Assembly: GCF_047246645.1 (NCBI RefSeq)
Contig: NZ_JBFOKR010000017.1
Coordinates: 1 to 64,000, forward strand
DNA length: 64,000 bases
Source of the DNA: Ferdinandcohnia sp047246645
GTDB taxonomy: Bacteria; Bacillota; Bacilli; Bacillales; Bacillaceae_L
Reading direction: 5' to 3'
Below, one piece after another: positions 35,001 to 42,375 of the stretch. The notes beneath the pieces are model-generated. The model was not told where the DNA came from. It saw nothing but the letters and a program-made list of their open reading frames with translations, and made no database searches. The translations under genes and the position numbers were made by a program. Each line of letters opens with the position of its first letter. Within the stretch, counting starts at the first letter, position 1.

Positions 35001-35165
35001 AAACTGGAGTTAGTACCGACATTTAGCATCACTAACATTTAGTGTTGCTAACGATATAAAGTCAATAAATATGACCATTTAACAGAAATGGTATATATCG
35101 GTAATTTAGCTGTGATCAGTATCACAGACCGCTCCGCAGACCATTCCGGATGGAACGACATATCT
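35001..35165 (-). ncRNA. Structured leader, candidate EAR (eps-associated RNA) element
   Basis: In the 351-base gap before the epsC-like gene the minus strand forms a nested set of helices. TTAGCA..CACTAA pairs with TTAGTG..TGCTAA. ACCATTT pairs with AAATGGT, and CTGTGAT with ATCACAG. CCAT pairs with ATGG around CCGGA, and GATATA with TATATC. ACCGA pairs with TCGGT (35098-35102 with 35015-35019) and closes part of the set. The EAR/epsC RNA motif lies at this place in Bacillales eps operons and promotes processive antitermination. Position and complexity fit; I did not match the consensus base by base. Confidence 0.55.
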
Positions 35166-35274
35166 AAGAACATGTTTTATGATAATGTTGGTGGTATATA
35201 CCTATAAGATATATTGAGAAAGTAACACTTTAACATGTTATATAAATAAAATCTCATTTCACAATTAACTTTTA

Positions 35275-36045
35275 TTAACCAAACAAACCGAATAACTTCT
35301 TCTGTTTGATACGTTCTGGGGTATCTTTAATGACCGTTTTACCTTCTACTAGAAGTTCTGCATTTTCCTTGAAGAAGTATTCAACTCCAACTCCGTAGTC
35401 TTTCACTAACTCTGCATATGCCTCTCTCATCCGAAATGGTCGGGTTGATAGATTGTGAGCATCTGAGGCTAAAAGATGAGTTAAATTGTATTCTACTAGT
35501 TGTTTTGAAAACTTTTTAATTTTTTTACCAAAATGTCCAGTCACACTAGATGCCGTTATCTGTGTACATGCGCCATTTTTCACAAGTTTGTACAAAAGAT
35601 CAGGGTTTTCTAGTAGCTCTGCATTTCGTTCCGGATGCACAATAACCGGTGTGATTCCATTCAATTGGATATCAAATAGAAGCTGTTCCGTATATCGCGG
35701 AACATGCCCACTCGGAAACTCAATAAAAAGATATCTTCCACCATTCGCGAGTGTGACAATTTCTCCTTTGTTTAAGTCGTCTAGAATATCGCCATCGATC
35801 CGTGGCTCTTGTCCTGGTAAGATTGTAATGGGGATGTTTAGTTGAGATAATTTTCTATTTAAACTCTCAACATTCTGTAGAATTTTTACTTTAGAATTCT
35901 CATATTCTCTCTTTTTATAATGAGGAGTTGCGATTATTTTTGTTATTCCTTCGTTTACCGCAGCTTTTGCCATTTCAATACTTTCATTTAGGTCTTTAGC
36001 CCCATCATCAACGCATGGGAGTATGTGACAATGTACATCAATCAT
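35275..36045 (-). CDS. PHP-family tyrosine-protein phosphatase (YwqE/CpsB/CapC type)
   Basis: AGGGTGCG precedes the ATG. The 256-residue protein starts with the PHP metal motif MIDVHCHILPCVDDGAKDL, then has ATPHY, FIEFPSGHVPRY, VIVHPERN and LLASDAHNLSTRP, all metal-binding stations of the CpsB/YwqE family. It removes phosphate from the tyrosine kinase cluster of its partner and so tunes chain length and output. It is the third regulator of the trio; its promoter-proximal gap of 195 bases carries further Spo0A-box-like sites. Confidence 0.93.
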   Translation of the reverse strand: MIDVHCHILPCVDDGAKDLNESIEMAKAAVNEGITKIIATPHYKKREYENSKVKILQNVESLNRKLSQLNIPITILPGQEPRIDGDILDDLNKGEIVTLANGGRYLFIEFPSGHVPRYTEQLLFDIQLNGITPVIVHPERNAELLENPDLLYKLVKNGACTQITASSVTGHFGKKIKKFSKQLVEYNLTHLLASDAHNLSTRPFRMREAYAELVKDYGVGVEYFFKENAELLVEGKTVIKDTPERIKQKKLFGLFG

Positions 36046-36059
36046 AGTAATCGCACCCT

Positions 36060-36175
36060 TTTTTTAATTCTTTTCGACAAATTATTCTATTATAATGCTT
36101 ACACTTACAATAATGTAATAGTAACACAGAATAAATTAGGGTGAAACGGGGGAAAAATGTCGAAACAAGTCGAAA
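36060..36175 (-). promoter_or_regulatory. Possible secondary promoter with Spo0A-box-like sites
   Basis: The minus strand has TATAAT about 50 bases before the phosphatase gene, with TTTGTCGAAAAG just downstream (36073-36079 core). The plus strand has TGTCGAA at 36158-36164 and GTCGAA near 36169. The 0A-box consensus is TGTCGAA. No good -35 box is seen. Confidence 0.4.
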
Positions 36176-36239
36176 TGATAGATTGGCAACAATTTCTTCT
36201 GTGTTTTGTGACAAATTTCCCACTTTGTTACAAGATATA

Positions 36240-36929
36240 TTACCTTTTACCGTAATAATAGTAATATTGTGTCTCTGTTTTCTTTTTATTGTTAAGAACC
36301 ACGCCTAACAGCTTTGCTTTTGCATTCATCAACTGTTCCTTCGCTTTTACTGCTGCATCATTTTGTGTTTTTCCACTACTAACAACAAGAACCACACCAT
36401 CACTCTTATTCGCTAAAACCTGTGCATCTGTTACAGCAAGTACAGGTGGTGTATCAAACACGATTAAGTCAAACTGCTCTTTCGCTTTTTCTAGTAGTTC
36501 AACCATCGCTTTTGAACCTAACAGTTCTGCAGGATTTGGTGGAATCGGTCCACTTGTTAAGATATACAAGTCTTCTTGTTCTGTTTTTTGAACTGCTTTT
36601 TCAAGGGTTGCTTGCTTTGTTAACACATTTGTTAAGCCAGTAATATTTTCTACACGGAAGGAATAGTGAGCCGTCGGCTTACGTAAATCCGCATCAACTA
36701 ACAATACTCTTTTTCCTTGCTGTGCAAATACGACAGCCAGGTTATTTGTTGTTGTTGATTTACCTTCAGCAGGTCCCGCTGACGTAACCATAATTGTTTT
36801 AACCTCTTCATCAACAGTTGAGAACTGAATGTTTGTACGAATTGTACGGTACTGCTCCGAAATTGGAGATTTCGGGTTTGTTGCCGCAACTATACTTCTA
36901 CTTTGAATTTGGAACTTTTTACGCGCCAA
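36240..36929 (-). CDS. Bacterial tyrosine kinase (YwqD/CpsD/CapB type)
   Basis: The TTG at 36929 follows AGAGGTG and gives the family start ARKKFQIQSRS; this overlaps the end of the adaptor gene by 11 bases. The 229-residue protein has ISEQYRTIRTNIQFS, Walker A AGPAEGKSTTTNN (about residue 51), Walker A' LLVDADLRKP and Walker B FDLIVFDTPP. The C-terminus ends in a run of five Tyr, the autophosphorylation cluster. It needs the CapA-type adaptor to be active and controls polymer length. Confidence 0.94.
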   Translation of the reverse strand: MARKKFQIQSRSIVAATNPKSPISEQYRTIRTNIQFSTVDEEVKTIMVTSAGPAEGKSTTTNNLAVVFAQQGKRVLLVDADLRKPTAHYSFRVENITGLTNVLTKQATLEKAVQKTEQEDLYILTSGPIPPNPAELLGSKAMVELLEKAKEQFDLIVFDTPPVLAVTDAQVLANKSDGVVLVVSSGKTQNDAAVKAKEQLMNAKAKLLGVVLNNKKKTETQYYYYYGKR

Positions 36930-37644
36930 GTGATTCACCTCTTCCAGTACTGCTGTTACTTGAGTTAGCTTCTGCTTCCATATCAATGCTTGCAATTGCC
37001 CCTAAAACAGGAAGCTCTAGTAATCTCTCAATATCTTGTTCTGTCTTAACTGTATTGTCCAGGAATTCTAGTAAAAATGCTAATCCCACCCCAGCCATAA
37101 GTCCAACTACAAGCGCAATCGCCATGTTCAGCATCTTATTAGGCTTAACTGGAGATGGATTGTCTGATAGCTCAGCTGGTGACAGAATACTTACATTATC
37201 CACATTCATGATTGTGATGATTTGCTCTTTGAACACATTCGCAGTTGTGTTCGCGATATCAACAGCAACTTTAGGATCTGTATGTTTTACTGTAAGTTTT
37301 ACAACCTGTGAGTTATTTTCACTACCTACTGTAATTAAGTCGCTTAACGATTCTTCAATGTCTAATTCTTCTTTTACAAGATCAAGAATCGCTGGAGTTT
37401 TAATAATTACGTTATACGTATTGATTAATTCAAGATTAGTTCGGATATCATTTTGGTTTAAATATGGTTGGTCCGAAGTTTTTTGATTGACTAGAATTTG
37501 AGTCGAAGATTGATAAACTGGAGTTAAAAAGAAGTAACTAACCACTCCGCTTGTTACAACCGATACGAATGCAATAAGTGTAATTAACCAAAATCGCTTG
37601 CGCAGCGTTTGAAATAATTCTCGCAAACTAATTGTCTCTTCCAT
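36919..37644 (-). CDS. Wzz/YwqC-type chain-length determinant and kinase adaptor
   Basis: ATGGGGG precedes the ATG. The 241-residue protein has an N-terminal membrane helix (about residues 18-40), the family entry VYQSSTQILVNQKTSDQPY, an external alpha/beta domain with NIEES-like LDIEESLSDLITVGS, and a second helix near residues 165-190 after the SPVKPNKMLN proline-rich segment. The short cytosolic tail activates the kinase encoded next. It is the first gene of the polysaccharide operon. Confidence 0.93.
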   Translation of the reverse strand: MEETISLRELFQTLRKRFWLITLIAFVSVVTSGVVSYFFLTPVYQSSTQILVNQKTSDQPYLNQNDIRTNLELINTYNVIIKTPAILDLVKEELDIEESLSDLITVGSENNSQVVKLTVKHTDPKVAVDIANTTANVFKEQIITIMNVDNVSILSPAELSDNPSPVKPNKMLNMAIALVVGLMAGVGLAFLLEFLDNTVKTEQDIERLLELPVLGAIASIDMEAEANSSNSSTGRGESLGA

Positions 37645-37663
37645 GTGTAGCCCCCATAACTTG

Positions 37664-37822
37664 TGTCGAATTTCTTTATAAGCACAACTGTAATTATAAA
37701 CAAGCTATTTACAAATATCTACAATATCCACGAAAAAATTAATACCTTTTTGTTCCTTTCGACACGGTTTGACAAGATTCGATTTAAAATTGTAGAACTA
37801 TTTTCCTATTTAGGATGTCGAT
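37664..37822 (-). promoter_or_regulatory. Promoter region of the polysaccharide operon with Spo0A-box-like sites
   Basis: The minus strand has TATAAT (37693-37698), about 50 bases before the first gene. TGTCGAA-type 7-mers lie at 37664-37670 (plus orientation) and 37758-37764 (minus orientation), and a TGTCGAT at 37816-37822. A -35 box is not clear, which would fit an activator-dependent promoter. Direct Spo0A-type control is inferred. Confidence 0.5.
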
Positions 37823-37910
37823 AAACTTTTTTACAGCTGACAAGGTTCATCTATGTTTTTAGTGAGGCTATGGTATATTTCAAACAAACCTTTATGAAAG
37901 TGGTGGGCAT

Positions 37911-38096
37911 ATGTACTTCGAAATCTTGCTTGATGCCGTATTTGGACCAAGAAAGATCCTCCATGACATGGAATGTTCCATATGTGGAGACAGTGAGATT
38001 TACTATCTCAACCCCGAAACCAACAAGCAAATTGGACGAGCCTGTAGAGGTTGTAATTATGTGCAAAAGTTTGAGACGAGTGTGGAGTTAGAGTGA
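37911..38096 (+). CDS. Small zinc-ribbon protein (61 residues)
   Basis: A GTGGTGG site precedes the ATG, divergent from the polysaccharide operon. The product has CSIC and CRGC pairs 19 residues apart (ECSICGDSEIYYLNPE...RACRGCNY), a classic single zinc ribbon, and an acidic C-terminus. A terminator follows at 38121-38149. An overlapping frame from 37870 lacks these features. It may be a small regulatory or scaffold protein; no named family is recognised. Confidence 0.65.
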   Translation: MYFEILLDAVFGPRKILHDMECSICGDSEIYYLNPETNKQIGRACRGCNYVQKFETSVELE

Positions 38097-38120
38097 GTCG
38101 TTGACTTATATATTGGTTGG

Positions 38121-38149
38121 CCGGAGCGATTGGGTGCTTCGGTTTTTTT
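38121..38149 (+). terminator. Terminator after zinc-ribbon gene
   Basis: CCGGAGC pairs with GCTTCGG (one G-T pair) and seven T residues follow. Confidence 0.75.
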
Positions 38150-38214
38150 CATTGCGAAAGGAACTATAACAGGATATGGTAGAATTAATTACTATTATAT
38201 AGAAGGAAGAAAAA

Positions 38215-38350
38215 ATGACTTTTACATATAAGTGGGTTCTCAGGTTTTTGCGAGATATCCATTAAAGCGAGTGGATTCACACTTGAATGGAATGCGTTCT
38301 TGGATGAAGCCTGGTATGTGGGATGGAAGGAATATTGGGGATTAGATTAG
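38215..38350 (+). pseudogene. Short degraded reading frame
   Basis: AGAAGGAAG is followed by ATG at 38215, but the frame stops after 16 codons. Another frame then runs open through WNAFLDEAWYVGWKEYWGLD to a stop at 38350. This looks like a small gene broken by a frameshift, but I recognise no relative. It fills the 315-base gap before the next gene. Confidence 0.3.
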
Positions 38351-38411
38351 GTTTACACGATTCAGGTCTGTAACCGATATATATAATGAAAACTATTTTA
38401 AGGGTGAGATA

Positions 38412-38852
38412 ATGATTAACAAAGAAACAGCAAAGACAATTGCAAAATACACGATGCCATTCGGCGGTTATACGTGGGATTTAACAGAAAAGGCTATTGA
38501 AAAAGTTTATAAAAGTAGCGTAAATGAACTAGAAGAAGAAATGAAGAAAGAAGAATTTATACATAAGTTAAAAATGCAACAGGCTAAGATCGAACAGGAA
38601 CTTGCGATTTCTGAAAGAATTCGAACAGCATATAAGGTTGAAATAGAAGAGTATTTTGATGGAAAGGGCAAAGGTTCTGTTGGTGTTGACGTTAGCGGCG
38701 AAGGAGTTAACGTTGGTCTAAAGGGAAGTGGACAGAAAGTCACTTCACGAGTAATTCGTTTTATAGGGTTCCAAGAAGGAGCTGTCGGTGTCGAAGAGTT
38801 TGTAGAAGAAGATACAGAAGAAGCATCTGATCCAAATTTTGTATTGAAATAA
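38412..38852 (+). CDS. Hypothetical 146-residue protein
   Basis: AAGGGTGAG precedes the ATG and a terminator follows. The N-terminal 40 residues (ETAKTIAKYTMPFGGYTWDL) are amphipathic. Residues 35-80 form a likely coiled coil rich in Glu, Lys and Gln. The middle is Gly/Val-rich (KGKGSVGVDVSGEGVNVGLK) and the end is acidic. No signal peptide or known domain is visible. The function is unknown. Confidence 0.6.
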   Translation: MINKETAKTIAKYTMPFGGYTWDLTEKAIEKVYKSSVNELEEEMKKEEFIHKLKMQQAKIEQELAISERIRTAYKVEIEEYFDGKGKGSVGVDVSGEGVNVGLKGSGQKVTSRVIRFIGFQEGAVGVEEFVEEDTEEASDPNFVLK

Positions 38853-38860
38853 AAGAGCAA

Positions 38861-38896
38861 GGCGCTAATCCCAAAGAAGGATTGGCGTCTTTTTTG
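38861..38896 (+). terminator. Rho-independent terminator
   Basis: GCGCTAATCC pairs with GGATTGGCGT around a seven-base loop and is followed by six T residues. Confidence 0.75.
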
Positions 38897-38939
38897 TTGA
38901 ACTATATTTTATTGAAGGTTATCGATTGGTGGTGCTTTT

Positions 38940-39407
38940 TTGGTTAATACGAAAAACAATGGTTTTGAGTTCATTGAATTTATAGTTAGGGAAGATGAGC
39001 TGATAGATTTCAGTTCACTTGCCGGTTCGTATGCAGTCATTCAATGTGAAGGCAACTACTTACTTTGCTATAACACCATGAGATCACAATGGGAGATACC
39101 AGCTGGGAGGAGAGAAGCAAATGAGACAGCAAAGGAATGTGCCATCAGAGAATTATATGAAGAAACAGGACAATCTGTAACCGATATGCATTTCAAAGGA
39201 TTACTGAAGGTAAGAAACGTTTCAAATGGAAACATAAAGTATAACCCGGTATATTTTGCAGTTATCGATACACTGCAACCCTTTATACAAAACAATGAAA
39301 CCTCTTGTATTCACCTTTGGGATTTGAAAGAGCAGATTGGATATATAGATGAAGTAGATTTTAGATTGTTGAACTTTTTAAATAGCTCCAGGAGGAGAAT
39401 CTCATGA
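38940..39407 (+). CDS. Nudix hydrolase
   Basis: A TTG start follows a weak GGTGGTG site. The 155-residue protein has the Nudix box GRREANETAKECAIRELYEE followed by TG, matching GX5EX7REUXEEXG with the last hydrophobic position replaced by Gln. The acidic residues that bind Mg are intact. Such enzymes hydrolyse nucleoside diphosphates linked to other groups; the substrate cannot be told. Its stop overlaps the start of the next small gene (ATGA). Confidence 0.88.
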   Translation: MVNTKNNGFEFIEFIVREDELIDFSSLAGSYAVIQCEGNYLLCYNTMRSQWEIPAGRREANETAKECAIRELYEETGQSVTDMHFKGLLKVRNVSNGNIKYNPVYFAVIDTLQPFIQNNETSCIHLWDLKEQIGYIDEVDFRLLNFLNSSRRRIS

Positions 39408-39571
39408 AATGGATGTTCGCAATAGCACTTATTTTTATCGGAGCTATTCTTTTTTCATTAACTATTGATCAGTTAGGAGATACGGGACATATAGTTATGA
39501 AAGTTATAGGGTTCAGCTGTATTCTAATTGCACCTTTTATTGTGAGAAGAAAGAGAGCGAAAAATAACTAA
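39404..39571 (+). CDS. Small two-helix membrane protein (55 residues)
   Basis: AGGAGGAGA precedes the ATG, which overlaps the Nudix stop, so the two genes are translationally coupled. The product has two hydrophobic helices (FAIALIFIGAILFSL and VIGFSCILIAPFIV) joined by a short polar loop and ends in RRKRAKNN. It is a typical small inner-membrane protein without assigned function. Confidence 0.6.
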   Translation: MKWMFAIALIFIGAILFSLTIDQLGDTGHIVMKVIGFSCILIAPFIVRRKRAKNN

Positions 39572-39621
39572 TTATCGGTGTCCACTCAATACATTGAAGC
39601 TTTTCACACAAACTTATAGCA

Positions 39622-39657
39622 GATAACAAAACAGAGCAACTACAAATAGTTGCTCTG
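39622..39657 (-). terminator. Terminator of the DUF2628 gene
   Basis: CAGAGCAACTA and TAGTTGCTCTG form an 11-base stem. On the minus strand a TTTTGTTAT tail follows. Confidence 0.7.
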
Positions 39658-39664
39658 CTGCCCT

Positions 39665-40228
39665 TTAGTAGATAAGTTCATAAAGATATATTGGTACACT
39701 CTGGGATAAGTAGACATATGCAGCAACTGCGGCTAGCCCGAAGACTACACCGCCGATACTAGTTCCACCGGATTCCTGAAGGTGTTCCCATTTACGTCTC
39801 TCGGTAGTGTCAATTAAGTCCGCTTTTTTTATTTGCCTCTGAATGTGACTTTTATATAGTACATTACCCATCATACCTGCCATGACACTTGCGCTGAAAG
39901 CAAATGATGGTAGTGTAAAACTTCCTCTAAACAAAAGCATGTCAATTATGTTTATAAACAATAGCGTTCCTAATAAGATAACAATATGCAGGTACATTTT
40001 TCTGTACCCTAACCATGCATAAGATAAGAAAAAACCTGCCCAATTCCAACTTATTTTTCGATTCCAGTTTCTTATGTAGTATTCGTTATTTTCCCCAACC
40101 ACAAGTGAAATTGCCTCTGCGGTAGTATATCCGTTTTTCATAATCGGTTGTTCACGCAAACTATGCCCACAAGTTGAACAGAAGTTTGCGGTTACAGCTG
40201 CTTCGTTTCCACATTGAGTGCAGAACAT
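39665..40228 (-). CDS. Zinc-ribbon DUF2628 membrane protein
   Basis: The 187-residue protein begins with a zinc ribbon (MFCTQCGNEA...FCSTCGHSL). A DUF2628 region with WNWAGFFLSYAWLGYRKMY follows, then three membrane segments. An AGGGGG-type site precedes the ATG. Proteins of this type are small membrane proteins of unknown role. It is monocistronic and convergent with the Nudix pair. Confidence 0.85.
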   Translation of the reverse strand: MFCTQCGNEAAVTANFCSTCGHSLREQPIMKNGYTTAEAISLVVGENNEYYIRNWNRKISWNWAGFFLSYAWLGYRKMYLHIVILLGTLLFINIIDMLLFRGSFTLPSFAFSASVMAGMMGNVLYKSHIQRQIKKADLIDTTERRKWEHLQESGGTSIGGVVFGLAAVAAYVYLSQSVPIYLYELIY

Positions 40229-40478
40229 GTATATGAACCCCCTCCAAATTACAATTTTTTCCTTGTATTAGTTTACCACAATGAGTTGGACGGAGTATAC
40301 TTTTTTCTGAAAATTAGCTCTCTTTGTTTTTCCTAATAATTACTGGATTGCCATACACAATATCTGTTTGTATGGATAAATTACAGCTTACCTCACTACC
40401 AGTAAATTTCCATAGTCAATTTTTGTATGATGATATATGATATTCTAGTTGTTCAAAAAACTGAATAAGGAGACACCT

Positions 40479-41684
40479 ATGAAAGAGAAGATATACTACC
40501 TAGATGGACTAAGAGGAGTAGCTGCCTTTATAGTTGTAATTCACCACTATATCCTGGGCTATTACCCGACATACGCATCATCTCAACCGATAGCAACGAC
40601 ACCGTTAAATATCCTATATAACGGAAATACTGCAGTTTGTATTTTCTTCGTTTTGAGTGGATATGTTTTGAGCAATAAATTCTTTAAAACGAAAGATAAT
40701 AATGTTTTGATTGAAGGTACTACGAAACGATATTTTAGATTACTTTTACCAGTGTTTGCGTCTATTTTTGTAGCGTATCTATTTTTAGCTACTGGACTTT
40801 TTACAAATCAAGAAGTTGGACAACTTACTAACTCTTATTGGCTTGCTCATTTCTATACATTCGACGCAAACTTCTTTGAAATGCTGAAGCAAGGATTGTA
40901 TCGAGTATTCTTATATGGAGAATCCAGCTATAACACTAACCTGTGGACCATTTATTTGGAATTCCTGGGTTCATTATTAGTCTTTAGCTTCTTAGCGTTC
41001 TTTGGAAAAATGAAGAAAAGATATATTGTTTACATTTTACTATTTTTCGTTTTCTACCAAACGTATTATTTAGCATTTTTATTAGGTGTTTTATTATGTG
41101 ATCTAAAGCATCTGGAAAATGGACAAAAATACTTTATCAAGAATAAAGTAGCTTTGTTTGCACTCTTTGCATTAGCGATTTTCTTTGCTTCCTATCCATA
41201 CGGACCACCAATTGAAAATACAGTTTATGAGAAATTAAAATTTGCCTTTTTAAATGTGACATTTTATCAGTTTTATCACATCATTGGCGGTTTCTTACTT
41301 GTTTATGTTTTACTAGCATCAAACATGATGCAGAAGTTTTTCTCTTATCGTCCAATGATCTTTCTTGGAAAGATTTCATTCTCACTTTATGTATTTCATT
41401 TAATTATCATTTGTTCATTCTCAGCATCTCTTTTTGAAATGCTATTACCATACTTCTCGTATAAAATGAGCTTTATCATTATGTTCTTGTGTTCACTTGT
41501 AATCCTACTTCCATTATCGTATCTGTCATACAAATACATTGACCTCTCAAGTGTAAAGCTAGGGAACAAGGTTTACTCTTATCTTGCTACTAAAACTGAC
41601 TCTCCTAAGAAGGAAAGTACTAGTCGATTTGGCAGCCAGAAGAAGGGTTCCGTTGGTACTGTTGGGACGTTTACGCAGAAATAG
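40479..41684 (+). CDS. Acyltransferase-3 family membrane O-acyltransferase
   Basis: The ATG at 40479 follows AAGGAGACAC; the longer frame upstream has no site. The 401-residue protein opens with YYLDGLRGVAAFIVVIHHY, where the Arg and His of the AT3 signature sit, and has about ten membrane helices including GKISFSLYVFHLIII. AT3 proteins acetylate surface polysaccharides using cytosolic acetyl-CoA. It lies close to, but outside, the polysaccharide operon, so its substrate could be that polymer or another wall glycan. A strong terminator follows. Confidence 0.9.
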   Translation: MKEKIYYLDGLRGVAAFIVVIHHYILGYYPTYASSQPIATTPLNILYNGNTAVCIFFVLSGYVLSNKFFKTKDNNVLIEGTTKRYFRLLLPVFASIFVAYLFLATGLFTNQEVGQLTNSYWLAHFYTFDANFFEMLKQGLYRVFLYGESSYNTNLWTIYLEFLGSLLVFSFLAFFGKMKKRYIVYILLFFVFYQTYYLAFLLGVLLCDLKHLENGQKYFIKNKVALFALFALAIFFASYPYGPPIENTVYEKLKFAFLNVTFYQFYHIIGGFLLVYVLLASNMMQKFFSYRPMIFLGKISFSLYVFHLIIICSFSASLFEMLLPYFSYKMSFIIMFLCSLVILLPLSYLSYKYIDLSSVKLGNKVYSYLATKTDSPKKESTSRFGSQKKGSVGTVGTFTQK

Positions 41685-41697
41685 TGAATAGAAAGAG

Positions 41698-41749
41698 GAC
41701 GGTTCTAGTGTTGGCCAGTTTGTACTGGTCAAGTAGAACCGTCTTTTTG
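41698..41749 (+). terminator. Nested-hairpin terminator after acyltransferase
   Basis: GACGGTTCTA pairs with TAGAACCGTC, with an inner GGCCAGT/ACTGGTC hairpin, followed by five T residues. Confidence 0.85.
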
Positions 41750-41898
41750 TTTGATTGTATTAAGGCTCAATTGATTGGATGAATTTTTGGGTGTTATAGC
41801 TTAGTGGGTAAAGCTAGAGCTAGTGACCCCACCTAAATCACACAGAGAAGACTATTTTAAAGAGGTTAATTTGCTAATGTTCAATTTCTTGGATTATT

Positions 41899-42170
41899 GT
41901 GCAATTATGTAATTTAGTGTGCAATTATCTTGGTTAGTATGCAATTATTATAACTTAGTGTGCAATTACCTCAGTTATTATGCAATTATTAAATGTTTGT
42001 GCAATTATCTCGGTTAGTATGCAATTATTATAACTTAGTGTGCAATTATATTTGTTATTATGCAATTATTAAATGTTTGTGCAATTATCTCGATTAGTAT
42101 GCAATTATCATAACTTACTGTGCAATTACCTCAGTTATTATGCAATTATTAAAACTTACTGTGCAATTGT
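41899..42170 (+). repeat. Phased tandem array, 14 copies of a ~20-bp TGCAATTA unit
   Basis: GCAATT occurs at 41901, 41921, 41941, 41962, 41982, 42001, 42021, 42042, 42062, 42081, 42101, 42122, 42142 and 42163. Steps are 19-21 bases, close to two helical turns. The bases between follow a four-unit pattern that repeats about every 80 bases. No genes lie between 41685 and 42375. Confidence 0.9.
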
Positions 42171-42336
42171 CTCGTTTTTTTATCCAATTTGCCGGATTTA
42201 AACTCAATATATCAAAAATCTAGCTAAAATTAACCTTCCAATCTAGACCAAAATTTGCTTTATCTCCAACAAATTTGAGTAGAATAATGGCGGGTCCTAC
42301 CAAGATGGTAGGAGTAATGCTAAACATTAACTATAC

Positions 42337-42367
42337 AAAAAGCGGACCCACCCGAGCCCGCTTTTTT
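42337..42367 (-). terminator. Terminator of LRR protein 1 gene
   Basis: AAAAAGCGG and CCGCTTTTT flank a GC-rich loop. The sequence is nearly the same as the terminators at 44217, 46300 and 50275. Confidence 0.75.
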
Positions 42368-42375
42368 ACTACATA

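Noticed and set aside
41795..41840. tRNA-like D-arm sequence (AGCTTAGTGGGTAAAGCT)
   Set aside because: No anticodon stem, T-arm (GGTTCRA) or acceptor pairing follows, so it is not a tRNA.
41899..42170. Possible CRISPR array
   Set aside because: Units are about 20 bases with only eight conserved bases and no unique 30-base spacers; spacers themselves repeat every 80 bases, and no cas genes are present.
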